From CAYQQJ01 sp964419935 (GTDB lineage Bacteria > Pseudomonadota > Gammaproteobacteria > Pseudomonadales > Cellvibrionaceae): a DNA stretch of 14,727 nt. The notes below the pieces were generated by a model. That model saw only the letters and a list, made by a program, of their open reading frames with translations. It was not told the origin of the DNA and ran no database searches. Made by a program: the position numbers and the translations under genes. The stretch spans positions 1 to 14,727 of the forward strand of contig CAYQQJ010000051.1 in the NCBI GenBank assembly GCA_964419935.1, in the 5' to 3' direction. Shown here in pieces: positions 6,785 through 13,907 of this stretch (position 1 is its first letter; every line of letters begins with the position of its first letter).

Positions 6785-6960
6785 GGAGCCTCTCGGACTT
6801 AAGCGTTCGTAGCGAGCAAGGTGGACTCCCCATAGACAGAGAATGTGCACAAATTTTCCCGCTTTTGAGGCACATAGTGGTTCTATGTAACAAAAAAGCG
6901 GGGAAATTTTGGCCATTTTACCACCGGCGCAGTAGAACAGTCTTAAGTCCGATAGGCTCC
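6785..6960. mobile_element. 176-bp MITE-like palindromic element between ccmB and ccmC
   Basis: The ends are a 19-bp inverted repeat with one mismatch: GGAGCCTCTCGGACTTAAG (6785-6803) against CTTAAGTCCGATAGGCTCC (6942-6960). Inside, CCACC motifs are equally spaced from both ends. A central stem pairs AAATTTTCCCGCTTTT (6851-6866) with AAAAAAGCGGGGAAATTTT (6892-6910), and it is capped by ACATAG-tggtt-CTATGT (6872-6888). The whole unit can fold into one long imperfect hairpin. It has no coding capacity. The element supplies the last base of the ccmB stop codon (TAG). I see no clear target-site duplication. It is probably a non-autonomous derivative of an insertion sequence, family not determined. 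Confidence 0.7.
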
Positions 6961-7718
6961 TAATTATTAATACTAATGCGTAGCGCGCCCGCTGCCGCCA
7001 AGGGCGCCAACAGCAGGGATGTACAGAAAAATACCCCAAGAATCGCCATTGGTCCGGCGACGGAAAAGCCGTCCACCGCGTTGCGAACGGCGCCGGAACC
7101 AAAAATCAGGACCGGAACGTAGAGAGGCATGACTATAAGCGATAGTAACAGCCCCCCTTTACGCAAAGCTACCGTTAAAGCGGCGCCTATGGCACCCACC
7201 AGGCTCAGACTCCCGGAACCGATCAACAGCGACAACACCAGCGGCCCATAGCCTTCCGCGGGCAGGGACAGCATCATACCCAAAAGTGGTGCCAACAGTG
7301 CCAGTGGCAGCCCCGTCATAACCCAATGGGCCAGCACCTTGGCCAGAACAATCCACGCCAGGGGCTGTGGGCTGACCATCAGCTGCTCAAGCGTGCCATC
7401 GTCAAAGTCACTGCGAAACAACCCGTCCAGGGACAACAAACTCGCCAGCAGCGCAATCACCCAGAGCAAGCCCGGCGCAAGCAGCGCCAGCACCGAGCCC
7501 TGAGGGCTGACGCCAAGGGGAATGAAGGTGATAATAATCAGGAAGAAGACCAGGGGATTGACCAATTCGGCGCCGTGGCGCAAGCCCAGCTGGATGTCAC
7601 GGCAGAAACTCGCCCAGAACATGGCTAACAAGCCGGTAGTCGCCGTTACCGCCGGAGCATCCGCGGCAGTGGTATTGCGGCCAACTGCGGCATTTTGGCT
7701 GGATGTGGAACCGGTCAT
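6960..7718 (-). CDS. ccmB: Heme exporter membrane subunit CcmB
   Basis: Inner-membrane permease of the CcmAB ABC transporter that drives release of heme-loaded CcmE. The 252-residue protein has the family start segment FCRDIQLGLRHGAELVNPL (about 38-56), six hydrophobic spans, the cytoplasmic motif LFRSDFDDGTLEQLM (about 100-114), and the C-terminal ALRIS ending. The ATG overlaps the ccmA stop as ATGA. This start gives a hydrophilic N-terminal extension of about 30 residues relative to E. coli CcmB (220); an internal ATG at Met33 would give the usual length. The coding region ends exactly at the inserted palindromic element, which completes the TAG stop, and the C terminus does not look truncated. 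Confidence 0.95.
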   Translation of the reverse strand: MTGSTSSQNAAVGRNTTAADAPAVTATTGLLAMFWASFCRDIQLGLRHGAELVNPLVFFLIIITFIPLGVSPQGSVLALLAPGLLWVIALLASLLSLDGLFRSDFDDGTLEQLMVSPQPLAWIVLAKVLAHWVMTGLPLALLAPLLGMMLSLPAEGYGPLVLSLLIGSGSLSLVGAIGAALTVALRKGGLLLSLIVMPLYVPVLIFGSGAVRNAVDGFSVAGPMAILGVFFCTSLLLAPLAAAGALRISINN

Positions 7719-8353
7719 ACAACGGCTCCGCCAAACTCGCTCAAGTCCAGCTCGCGCACCTGAGCCATGTTGAGCGCCTGATGGGTGGTCAGAATAACGC
7801 TTCCGCCCTCCTCCAGATGCAGAGATAACCGCCGTTCCAGTGCCGCCACCCCGCCTTTATCCACAGCGGTAAAGGGCTCGTCCAGAATCCATAAGCGCGC
7901 CGTGGAACCGTACAAACGCGCCAGGGCAACCCGCCGCTGCTGGCCTGCCGACAGCTGGTAACAAGGCACCTGTTCAAACCCCTGCAGGCCCACCGCGTGC
8001 AGCATGGCATCTATGGACCTGGAAAAGCCACCGCCGAGGGACTCATAAAAGGCCAGGTTTTCACGGGGCGTGAGGGATTTTTTGATTCCGGGCTGATGAC
8101 CCAGGTACAGCAGGTCCGAGAGGAATTCGTGACGCATCCGCGAGATGGGCTGATTCTGCCACCGGATTTCGCCTTCGTAGTCGCTGGAAATGCCGGTGAG
8201 CAGCCGCAACAAGGTCGTCTTGCCGGCGCCATTCTCGCCGACAACCTGAATCAGGTCGCCGGGAAAAACGCTGAAATTGAGCTGGGCAAATAATGGCCGC
8301 TCATCGCGCTCACACGAGAGGTTACAGACTTCCAACAAGGGCGTGGGGATCAA
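7715..8353 (-). CDS. ccmA: Heme exporter ATP-binding protein CcmA
   Basis: Cytoplasmic ABC ATPase that powers release of holo-CcmE from CcmC/D. The 212-residue protein has Walker A GENGAGKTT (39-47), signature YQLSAGQQRRVALAR (132-146), Walker B LWILDEP (154-160) and the H-loop TTHQ (His191), close to the E. coli length (207). The start is TTG: no in-frame ATG or GTG lies between the upstream stop and the conserved N terminus, and GGAG sits seven bases before the TTG. It is the first gene of the ccm operon, with a perfect -10 box about 50 bp upstream. Confidence 0.96.
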   Translation of the reverse strand: MIPTPLLEVCNLSCERDERPLFAQLNFSVFPGDLIQVVGENGAGKTTLLRLLTGISSDYEGEIRWQNQPISRMRHEFLSDLLYLGHQPGIKKSLTPRENLAFYESLGGGFSRSIDAMLHAVGLQGFEQVPCYQLSAGQQRRVALARLYGSTARLWILDEPFTAVDKGGVAALERRLSLHLEEGGSVILTTHQALNMAQVRELDLSEFGGAVV

Positions 8354-8611
8354 CTGCCGTCTCCGAGGCTCACTATCACTACATTAATCGCCAAAAAGCG
8401 CGCATTATACCGGCGAATGCATTTTATTGTTTGTAGCCGGAATAACTGCCTGCGCAGTCGGGACCGCTGCAAGCCAAGGAAACAGCTTACACAAAGGTGG
8501 GGGTTTTGTCTGCCAAGTGGTACGGGGAATTATTCCTGCCGCAACTCATGAATGAGATACAGGTCCGCACCGGGAGCTTATCTTTTCCCCATACCCGCCG
8601 ACATCAACACT
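8354..8611. other. Divergent spacer between ccmA and the fliK-like gene
   Basis: About 260 bp holding the ccm promoter side (8397-8440), the hairpin ACTGC-ctgc-GCAGT (8445-8458), and the palindrome GGAAT-T-ATTCC (8526-8536), which lies 76 bp before the chosen fliK-like start. I find no convincing sigma-28 or sigma-54 flagellar promoter. No gene is seen. Confidence 0.55.
8404..8409 (-). promoter_or_regulatory. -10 box of the ccm operon promoter
   Basis: A perfect TATAAT reads on the minus strand about 50 bp before the ccmA TTG start, in a GC-rich context (CCGG before, GCGCGC after). No -35 close to TTGACA is found at 16-18 bp (best CAAACA or AAACAA), so an activator may be needed or the promoter may be weak. 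Confidence 0.45.
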
Positions 8612-10216
8612 ATGAATCTTCCGCCAATCATTCAGTCCGCACTACACCAACTGCAGCAGCACAACGTCGCTGAGGCCAAGGCCGTAAGTGAGGTTACCGC
8701 ACTCAAAGCCGGGCAGACGCTGGCCGCGCTGGTCTCTGATGTCAGTCCCCTGTCACCTGCGGAACGTCAGCAGGCATTGCAGCGCCTGCAGCAACAGATC
8801 GCACAGATACAGCAAGGGGCGCAGTCAACAGGGAATGCCGGTGCATCCGCAGATGCCCTGGCGGATGCGAAAGCCCAACTGAGCCAATGGCTGAAGCAGC
8901 CGCAACTGAACCTGGTGGAATTGCAGGCCGGCAGCCGACAGCTCTACGCCCTCAGCCCGCAAGCCTTGAAGCTGCAACAGGCGATAAACGTAATAATGCG
9001 AGCGGATGGCCAACTACAGCTATTGCCGGCACCGCCTACACCCGCGCCAGGGTCAGTAAGCGCCGGCAACGGTGTGTCCCAGCAGGCGCAGTTGCAGACC
9101 ATTGCTGCCGCCCTGCGCGCGAGCTTGCCACAACAATCGTCCCTCAAGGTGCTGACCCAGATGCTCGGCCGCCTGGACGCGCAGCTGGCAACAGTTCCTG
9201 CACAGACGCAAACCCAGGTCATTCCCACCGCAGTACGCCAAGCGCTAGCCGCCATTCAGGCAACCGCCCAAACACCCTCGCAGTTGAGCCAACCCGAGGC
9301 CCTGCGCCAGGCACTTCAGCAAAGCGGCGTTGCGTTCGAAGCCAAACTGGCGGCGCAAGTCAGCCGGCCCGCGGCCAACGCAAACTCAGACAATTCAGGC
9401 ACCGCGCCCGTGGGAGGATCCGCTGGGACAGCGAGTAAACCAGGTCCACTGCAGGTATCTCACAACCCGTTACTTCCGGTTGACGCGTCACAACGGGCGC
9501 CGTCGGAATCCGGGCAAAGCGTTCCGGGGGATATCAAGGCGGCATTGCTGCACGCCCTGCAAACCCTGCAGTCTCACGTCCCCGCTACAGCGCCATTAAC
9601 GTCGGTCAAACCTGTGGGCGCCGTCGATAGCTTGATTTTTTCCTTTCTCGGATGGCTGCAAAAAACGCCGGCAAAGGAAAAACAGGGTGCAGCGGAGTTG
9701 CGCAACCAACTGTTGCAGAACATCCAGCAACAGGTGTCATCGGCTTTGGCGAAGGTACAAACGCAACAGCTGCAGAGCCTCAACCAGCGTATGGGAGATT
9801 CAGCGCCATCCTCCCATGGCGGCTTCTTCGAGATCCCGGTACGCCTACCGGACGGCTACACCAGTATCGGCATCCACATTCACGAATACTGGGCGCGGGA
9901 TCCGGATGCAGAGAGTGACCAACAGACAGCCAACCGACCCTCCGAAAAAGTTCAGCAATGGGAAGTGCTCATGGAATTTGATCTGGACGACTATGGCCAG
10001 CTGTCCAGTCAATTGAAAGTCTGCAATGGCGTTGTCAGCGCCAAATTCTGGGCCGATGTTGACCACACCCGCAGCCTTGCCAACCAGAAGCTGGCGGAAC
10101 TGCGCGCGCAGATGGAAAGCAGCGGGCTGGAAGTCAGGGACATGCAGTGCCTCGCCGGTGCTCCACCGAAAAAATCAGTCAAGCTCAATTACAACCTGGT
10201 GGATATCAGCACATGA
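8612..10216 (+). CDS. FliK-like flagellar hook-length control protein
   Basis: The C-terminal region (about 403-534) matches the Flg_hook fold of FliK: a strand-rich start (FFEIPVRL), LMEFDLDDYGQLSSQLKV, VVSAKFWADVDHTRSLANQK, and the helix LAELRAQMESSGLEVRDM. The first 400 residues are Gln/Ala/Pro-rich low-complexity sequence (for example LQRLQQQIAQIQQ), as expected for a secreted ruler domain. FliK measures hook length and switches the flagellar export gate through the FlhB C domain. The next gene, overlapping by ATGA, is a FlhB C-domain-like protein, which supports a functional pair. The start chosen is the ATG at 8612 (MNLPP); no strong ribosome site precedes it, and an in-frame ATG at 8552 would add 20 residues. 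No other flagellar genes are in view, so this is likely a paralogue or an orphan fliK outside the main cluster. Confidence 0.8.
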   Translation: MNLPPIIQSALHQLQQHNVAEAKAVSEVTALKAGQTLAALVSDVSPLSPAERQQALQRLQQQIAQIQQGAQSTGNAGASADALADAKAQLSQWLKQPQLNLVELQAGSRQLYALSPQALKLQQAINVIMRADGQLQLLPAPPTPAPGSVSAGNGVSQQAQLQTIAAALRASLPQQSSLKVLTQMLGRLDAQLATVPAQTQTQVIPTAVRQALAAIQATAQTPSQLSQPEALRQALQQSGVAFEAKLAAQVSRPAANANSDNSGTAPVGGSAGTASKPGPLQVSHNPLLPVDASQRAPSESGQSVPGDIKAALLHALQTLQSHVPATAPLTSVKPVGAVDSLIFSFLGWLQKTPAKEKQGAAELRNQLLQNIQQQVSSALAKVQTQQLQSLNQRMGDSAPSSHGGFFEIPVRLPDGYTSIGIHIHEYWARDPDAESDQQTANRPSEKVQQWEVLMEFDLDDYGQLSSQLKVCNGVVSAKFWADVDHTRSLANQKLAELRAQMESSGLEVRDMQCLAGAPPKKSVKLNYNLVDIST

Positions 10217-10557
10217 CAGAGAAGATGAACGGCGCGAATAACCTGAATCATGAACTCGGTGACCGGGATGACAAGCTGCGGAAAGCGGTCGCCCTCTTCT
10301 ATGACGGTGACGCCGCGCCAAAAGTCACGGCAAAAGGTGAAGGCGATCAGGCCGCCGCCATCATGCAACTCGCCCAGGAACACGGCGTACCCATGTTCGA
10401 CAACCCCGGCCTGGTGGAACTGCTCGCCACCCTCGAACTGGGAGAATCCATTCCAAAAGAACTCTACGTCGCCATCGCACACATCATCGCCTTCGTCTAC
10501 CAGCTGCAGGGTAAGGATGTGGATGGGGTGGTGGGTGGGGTGGTGGAGGAGCGGTGA
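10213..10557 (+). CDS. FlhB C-terminal-domain-like small protein
   Basis: The 114-residue cytoplasmic protein resembles the C-terminal cytoplasmic domain of the export-gate switch FlhB: a short N-terminal linker, then KLRKAVALFYDGDAAPKVTAKGEGDQAAAIMQLAQEHG split over about 21-58, then VPMFDNPGLVELLATLELGESIPKELYVAIAHIIAFVY. It lacks the membrane part and the autocleaving NPTH motif (PKVTAKG is found at that place). Such stand-alone proteins (YlqH or FhlB-like) often sit beside fliK-like genes. Its ATG overlaps the fliK-like stop as ATGA. The last codons are an extreme G-rich run (10521-10554) encoding DVDGVVGGVVEER. Twelve bases after the stop begins a GGGAAAA repeat array. Confidence 0.8.
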   Translation: MTEKMNGANNLNHELGDRDDKLRKAVALFYDGDAAPKVTAKGEGDQAAAIMQLAQEHGVPMFDNPGLVELLATLELGESIPKELYVAIAHIIAFVYQLQGKDVDGVVGGVVEER

Positions 10558-10569
10558 GTATAAGATCTA

Positions 10570-10709
10570 GGGAAAAGGGAAAAGGGAAAAGTGTAGGCGG
10601 CCACTGCCAACTATTTCGATAGCAACCTATTAGGTGGCATCGCTCACCGAACCCTCAGAACTGGACCTACGCGACTTTTCGCAACATCTTTTCCCTTTTC
10701 CCTTTTCCT
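10570..10709. repeat. Composite heptamer-framed palindromic repeat, copy A
   Basis: Three GGGAAAA units (10570-10590) open the element. It closes with about three TTTTCCC units (10689-10709), the last degenerate, ending against the msrA stop codon. The two arrays can pair over about 21 bp. Between them lie a unique stretch of about 40 bp and a core (10632-10688) shared with copy B at 13737-13795; the first 18 bases, AGGTGGCATCGCTCACCG, are identical. The core ends in the small hairpin GCGA-cttt-TCGC. The element fills the gap between two convergent genes and may act as a two-way transcript end. Confidence 0.85.
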
Positions 10710-11369
10710 TTAAAACCCCGGCAATCCCGTCTTCTGAACACTCTGCAAATTACAGTAGCCGCCGGGATTCTTCGCCAGGTATTGCTGATGGTAAATTTCT
10801 GCATAGTAGAAGGGACCGGCGGGTTGGATTTCCGTGGTAATTTCGCCAGCGCTGTCGGGCAATTTCGCCGCGTAGTGTTTCAGGCTGGTCTCCGCTTCCG
10901 CGAGTTGGGCATTGCTGGCCACGTAGATGCCTGAGCGGTACTGGGTGCCGCGGTCATTGCCCTGACGCATGCCCTGGGTGGGATTGTGGTTTTCCCAGAA
11001 GAGTTTGAGTAGCTCGCCATAGCTGATCTGCAGCGGGTCGTACACCACCAGCACCACTTCATTGTGGCCGGTGCGGCCGCTGCATACTTCCTCATAGGTC
11101 GGGTTGGGCGTGTAACCTCCGCCGTAACCCACCGCCGTGGTGTAAACACCCTCCTGTTCCCAAAACAGGCGCTCGACGCCCCAGAAACACCCCATGCCGA
11201 ATACGGCCTGCTCCATACCTTCCGGGAACGGCGGCTGAATTGGCTTGCCCAGAACGGCATGTTTGTTGTCGGATGCGCTTCCCTGCAAAACCGGTTCTGC
11301 CCGGCCTTTCAGCGCTTCTTGAGGATCTGGCATTTTGCTTTTGCTCAACATCTGGTCAAAAATATTCAT
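10710..11369 (-). CDS. msrA: Peptide methionine-S-sulfoxide reductase MsrA
   Basis: Reduces the S-epimer of methionine sulfoxide in oxidised proteins with thioredoxin as electron donor. The 219-residue protein matches the long enterobacterial-type MsrA (E. coli 212). It has the catalytic motif AVFGMGCFWGVERLFW (Cys61), GYGGGYTPNPTYEEVCSGRTGHNEVV split over about 82-106, the substrate-loop motif THNP-like ENHNPTQGMRQGNDRGTQYRS, and the resolving Cys206 in GGYCNLQS. The ATG has GAGGAG seven bases upstream, and this site lies against the stop of the methyltransferase gene 10 bp before, so the two are one transcription unit. The stop codon directly abuts repeat copy A. Confidence 0.96.
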   Translation of the reverse strand: MNIFDQMLSKSKMPDPQEALKGRAEPVLQGSASDNKHAVLGKPIQPPFPEGMEQAVFGMGCFWGVERLFWEQEGVYTTAVGYGGGYTPNPTYEEVCSGRTGHNEVVLVVYDPLQISYGELLKLFWENHNPTQGMRQGNDRGTQYRSGIYVASNAQLAEAETSLKHYAAKLPDSAGEITTEIQPAGPFYYAEIYHQQYLAKNPGGYCNLQSVQKTGLPGF

Positions 11370-11379
11370 CTGTCACTCC

Positions 11380-12000
11380 TCAAGATTGATCAAGATCCAG
11401 CACCAGACCGGACGCATTATGGGGATGGGGTACGGACCAGTTGTCATATTCCGCGCCGAGCTTGTCCACACAGGTTTCGGCCATACTGCGAAATGTCGGC
11501 CGGCCGGGGTCGGTCATGACCACACGTACACCGCCCACCTGGGCTGCACGGCGAGTCAGATTATATAAAGGCTTGACCATGCTGTCCCAGAAGCACACGT
11601 CTGCTGCTATGACCATATCAAAGCCCGCCAGATCCGCCTTGGTGACTTGTTCGTAGCGCCGCTGCCAGGTGTCAAGCTGCACGCCGTTGATTTCTGCATG
11701 CAGCTCAAGGTAGGGAAATACGGTTTTATCCGCATCCAGCGCCGTCACCTGCGCCTCGAATGTTTTGGCGCAAAAGATCCCCGCCAGCCCCCAGCCGCAG
11801 CCGATTTCCAGAATGCGTGCGCCTTTTGCGGGCCGAAATTCCTGCAGGTAATCCATCAGCAAATAGGTGGACTTCCAGAATTTGTTGCCGTGAATACTGG
11901 GATAGCCGGTCTCCCGCCGGAGTCTGCGGATTTCCCTATGACTGTTTTTCAAGATCGTCAAGCCAAACGCCTGCCGCTCGTGGCTCTTGGGGTCGGACAT
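11380..12000 (-). CDS. Class I SAM-dependent methyltransferase
   Basis: The 206-residue protein has a Rossmann-type SAM-binding motif I, RILEIGCGWGLAGIF (about 62-76), an acidic loop-2 residue in ALDADKTVF (Asp89/Asp91), and the post-motif DMVIAADVCFWDSMVKPL (128-145). These are reminiscent of the METTL16-type group of lysine or nicotinamide N-methyltransferase-like proteins. The substrate is not evident. The N terminus is basic and contains a GNKFWKSTYLLMDYL helix, common in that group. ATG has AGGAG seven bases upstream. It heads an operon with msrA (10-bp gap), which could hint at a role in protein modification or repair, but that is inference. Confidence 0.85.
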   Translation of the reverse strand: MSDPKSHERQAFGLTILKNSHREIRRLRRETGYPSIHGNKFWKSTYLLMDYLQEFRPAKGARILEIGCGWGLAGIFCAKTFEAQVTALDADKTVFPYLELHAEINGVQLDTWQRRYEQVTKADLAGFDMVIAADVCFWDSMVKPLYNLTRRAAQVGGVRVVMTDPGRPTFRSMAETCVDKLGAEYDNWSVPHPHNASGLVLDLDQS

Positions 12001-12133
12001 TCTTCACTCCTGGAACGACATTGGAACAATTCTGGTGCAACAAAGGTCGGCAGCTTAACAGTTTTCCTCTTTGAGGCTACACCATACCAGGCTTTGATCG
12101 TGTCTCGTGCTGACAGTCAAGCCCATGCTTTTT

Positions 12134-12164
12134 TTGCCCTTTGGGTGCTTGCAGATTGTATACT
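12134..12164 (+). promoter_or_regulatory. Possible ppx promoter
   Basis: TTGCCC (12134-12139) and TATACT (12159-12164) lie 31 bp before the ppx start. The boxes fit the sigma-70 consensus at 4/6 and 5/6, but the 19-bp spacer is long. A GGGCGCCC palindrome follows just after the -10. Confidence 0.35.
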
Positions 12165-12195
12165 GAGGGCGCCCTTACCCGGATGAATTTTGCCT

Positions 12196-13683
12196 ATGTC
12201 TTCAACGCCCTCTCCCTATTTTGCTGCCGTTGATCTCGGTTCCAACAGTTTCCATATGCTGATCGCGCGAGTCGAGCAGGACCGGGTCGAAACCATTGAC
12301 CGGGTTAAGGAGATGGTCCAGATTGCGCGAGGCATGAAGGGAAAGGAAGGCCTGGATCCGGCCGCGCAAGAACGTGCGCTGGAATGTCTGAGCCGCTTTG
12401 CGGAACGATTAAGAGACATTCCCCGGGCGCACATTCGTGCAGTGGGCACCAAAACACTACGCACCGCAAAAAACACCCGCAAGTTCATCAAGGCCGCCGA
12501 AAAGACCTTGGGTTGCCCAATTCACATCATTTCCGGCTATGAAGAGGCACGCCTGGTCTATCACGGGCTTGCCAATACCGTCGCCAATGACGGCTCCCAA
12601 CGGTTGGTCATCGACATAGGTGGCGGCAGTACCGAATTCATCATCGGCCTGGAAGATGAGCCGCTGTCGATGGAAAGCCTCGGCATGGGCTGCGTGACCT
12701 ACGCCGAAAAGTTCTTCTTTGGCAATGACATCAACGAAAAGAGCCTGCGGCGTGCCTACCTCGCTGCCTGCTCGGAACTCGAACAAATCCGACGCACTTT
12801 TTTACGTCGCGGCTGGGATACTGCCTGGGGTACATCCGGCACCATGCGCACCATCGCGGATCTGGTTTCCGATGCGGACGGCGGCGCCGTCATCACCCGC
12901 AGCTCCCTGGAAAAGCTCTGGACCAGCATCGCGGAGGATGACGGAACCATTGATGATGTGCCGAGACCACGGAAGGACGTACTTCCCGCTGGCGTCGCCA
13001 TACTGCTGGCCGTTTTCGATCAGCTGAAAATCGACAAAGTCCATGTCGCGGATGCCACTCTCAAAGAGGGATTGATTTACGACACCATCGGCCGTTTGGG
13101 AAATGACGACTCCCGGGTGGATACCGTCAATAAACTGTTGGAGCAGTATCACATCGACCAGCAGCAGGCCCGTCGCGTCGCCGACTGCGCGCAGCACTTT
13201 TGGCAGCAAATCAGCAGCCCGGAATTACCCGGCGTGTCCCGCTCCAAGATTCTGACCTGGGCGGCACAGCTCCACGAGATCGGCCTCAGCGTCTCGCACT
13301 CGGGTTATCACCATCACGGCTATTACATCCTTCGCCACAGCGACCTCGCCGGGTTTGGGCGCTATGAGCAGTACATTCTCGCCAACCTGGTACGCGCCCA
13401 CCGCAAAAAACTTAAACCGGAGCGCTACAGCGAGCTCGACGACCACGCGATTCCTGCGTTCATTCCCCTGATGATTTGCCTGCGACTCGCCGTGCTCCTG
13501 AACCGGCGCAGAGAAGACCTGGACGAACTTCCGGATCTGTCGGTGGAGGGACAGGTATATACCCTGCAGTTCAAAGAAAACTGGCTAAAAGAGCACCCCT
13601 TGACCCGCGCCAGCCTGGAACAGGAAGCCGCCCAGTTTCCCAATATCGATGCAGAGCTTTGTATTGGTGATGGGGAGCGGTGA
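12196..13683 (+). CDS. ppx: Exopolyphosphatase Ppx (Ppx/GppA family)
   Basis: Hydrolyses terminal phosphates from long-chain polyphosphate; the family fold is an ASKHA-type ATPase-like pair of domains plus a C-terminal HD-like domain. The 495-residue protein has the phosphate-binding motifs AAVDLGSNSFHML (about 10-22), GTKTLRTAKN (84-93), ISGYEEARLVYHGL with the catalytic Glu117, RLVIDIGGGSTEFIIG (136-151) and SLGMGCVTYAEKFF. The C-terminal half (from about 310) is helical with HD-like histidine clusters (SHSGYHHHGYYIL). Length is close to E. coli Ppx (513), which favours Ppx over GppA, though GppA activity cannot be excluded. The ATG at 12196 is chosen over an in-frame TTG two codons earlier; no strong ribosome site is visible. 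Eleven bases after the stop begins repeat copy B. Confidence 0.93.
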   Translation: MSSTPSPYFAAVDLGSNSFHMLIARVEQDRVETIDRVKEMVQIARGMKGKEGLDPAAQERALECLSRFAERLRDIPRAHIRAVGTKTLRTAKNTRKFIKAAEKTLGCPIHIISGYEEARLVYHGLANTVANDGSQRLVIDIGGGSTEFIIGLEDEPLSMESLGMGCVTYAEKFFFGNDINEKSLRRAYLAACSELEQIRRTFLRRGWDTAWGTSGTMRTIADLVSDADGGAVITRSSLEKLWTSIAEDDGTIDDVPRPRKDVLPAGVAILLAVFDQLKIDKVHVADATLKEGLIYDTIGRLGNDDSRVDTVNKLLEQYHIDQQQARRVADCAQHFWQQISSPELPGVSRSKILTWAAQLHEIGLSVSHSGYHHHGYYILRHSDLAGFGRYEQYILANLVRAHRKKLKPERYSELDDHAIPAFIPLMICLRLAVLLNRRREDLDELPDLSVEGQVYTLQFKENWLKEHPLTRASLEQEAAQFPNIDAELCIGDGER

Positions 13684-13694
13684 GCTAGAACCAA

Positions 13695-13907
13695 GGGAAA
13701 AGGGAAAAGTAAGAGCTACAAGCTACAAGCTACAAGAGGTGGCATCGCTCACCGGGACCCTCAGGGCCTGGACCAATGCGATTTTTCGCAACATCTTTTC
13801 CCTTTTCCCTTTTCCCTTTTCCCTTTTCCCTTTTCCCTTTTCCCTTTTCCCTTTCCCCTTTCCCCTTTTCCCTAGCTTGTCGCTTGCAGCTTGTAGCTTG
13901 CGGCTTT
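13695..13907. repeat. Composite heptamer-framed palindromic repeat, copy B
   Basis: Order: GGGAAAA x2 (13695-13708); AGCTACA-type heptads (13714-13736); a core (13737-13795) shared with copy A, containing CCCT-c-AGGG and the hairpin TGCGA-tttt-TCGCA; TTTTCCC-type units x11 (13796-13872); then TAGCTTG, TCGCTTG, CAGCTTG, TAGCTTG and CGGCTTT (13873-13907), which run into the stop codon of the J-domain gene. Both heptamer families occur in inverted orientation on the two sides, so the unit is a nested palindrome. It occupies the whole convergent gap. Confidence 0.88.
13796..13872. repeat. (TTTTCCC)11 homopyrimidine heptamer array
   Basis: Exactly 77 bp: eight perfect TTTTCCC units, two TTTCCCC variants and a final TTTTCCC. 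The top strand is pure pyrimidine. The complementary strand, GGGAAAA x11, has G-triplets spaced by three to four bases, which meets the usual G-quadruplex pattern and resembles a telomeric repeat in form only. Confidence 0.95.

Noticed and set aside
6770..6975. Target-site duplication flanking the palindromic element
   Set aside because: Flanks (CCTTGT and TAATTA) share no direct repeat longer than TAA at offset positions, so no duplication is claimed.
6593..7102. Minus-strand open frame running across the MITE-like element into ccmC and ccmB
   Set aside because: Out of frame with both ccm genes. The reading is explained by the inserted palindrome and has no motif of its own.
8500..8545. Sigma-54 promoter (TGGTAC...) for the fliK-like gene
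   Set aside because: GG is present, but GC is not at the required 10-base spacing. No sigma-28 site either.
13695..13907. CRISPR array
   Set aside because: The repeats are contiguous 7-bp units without spacers, and there are no cas genes.
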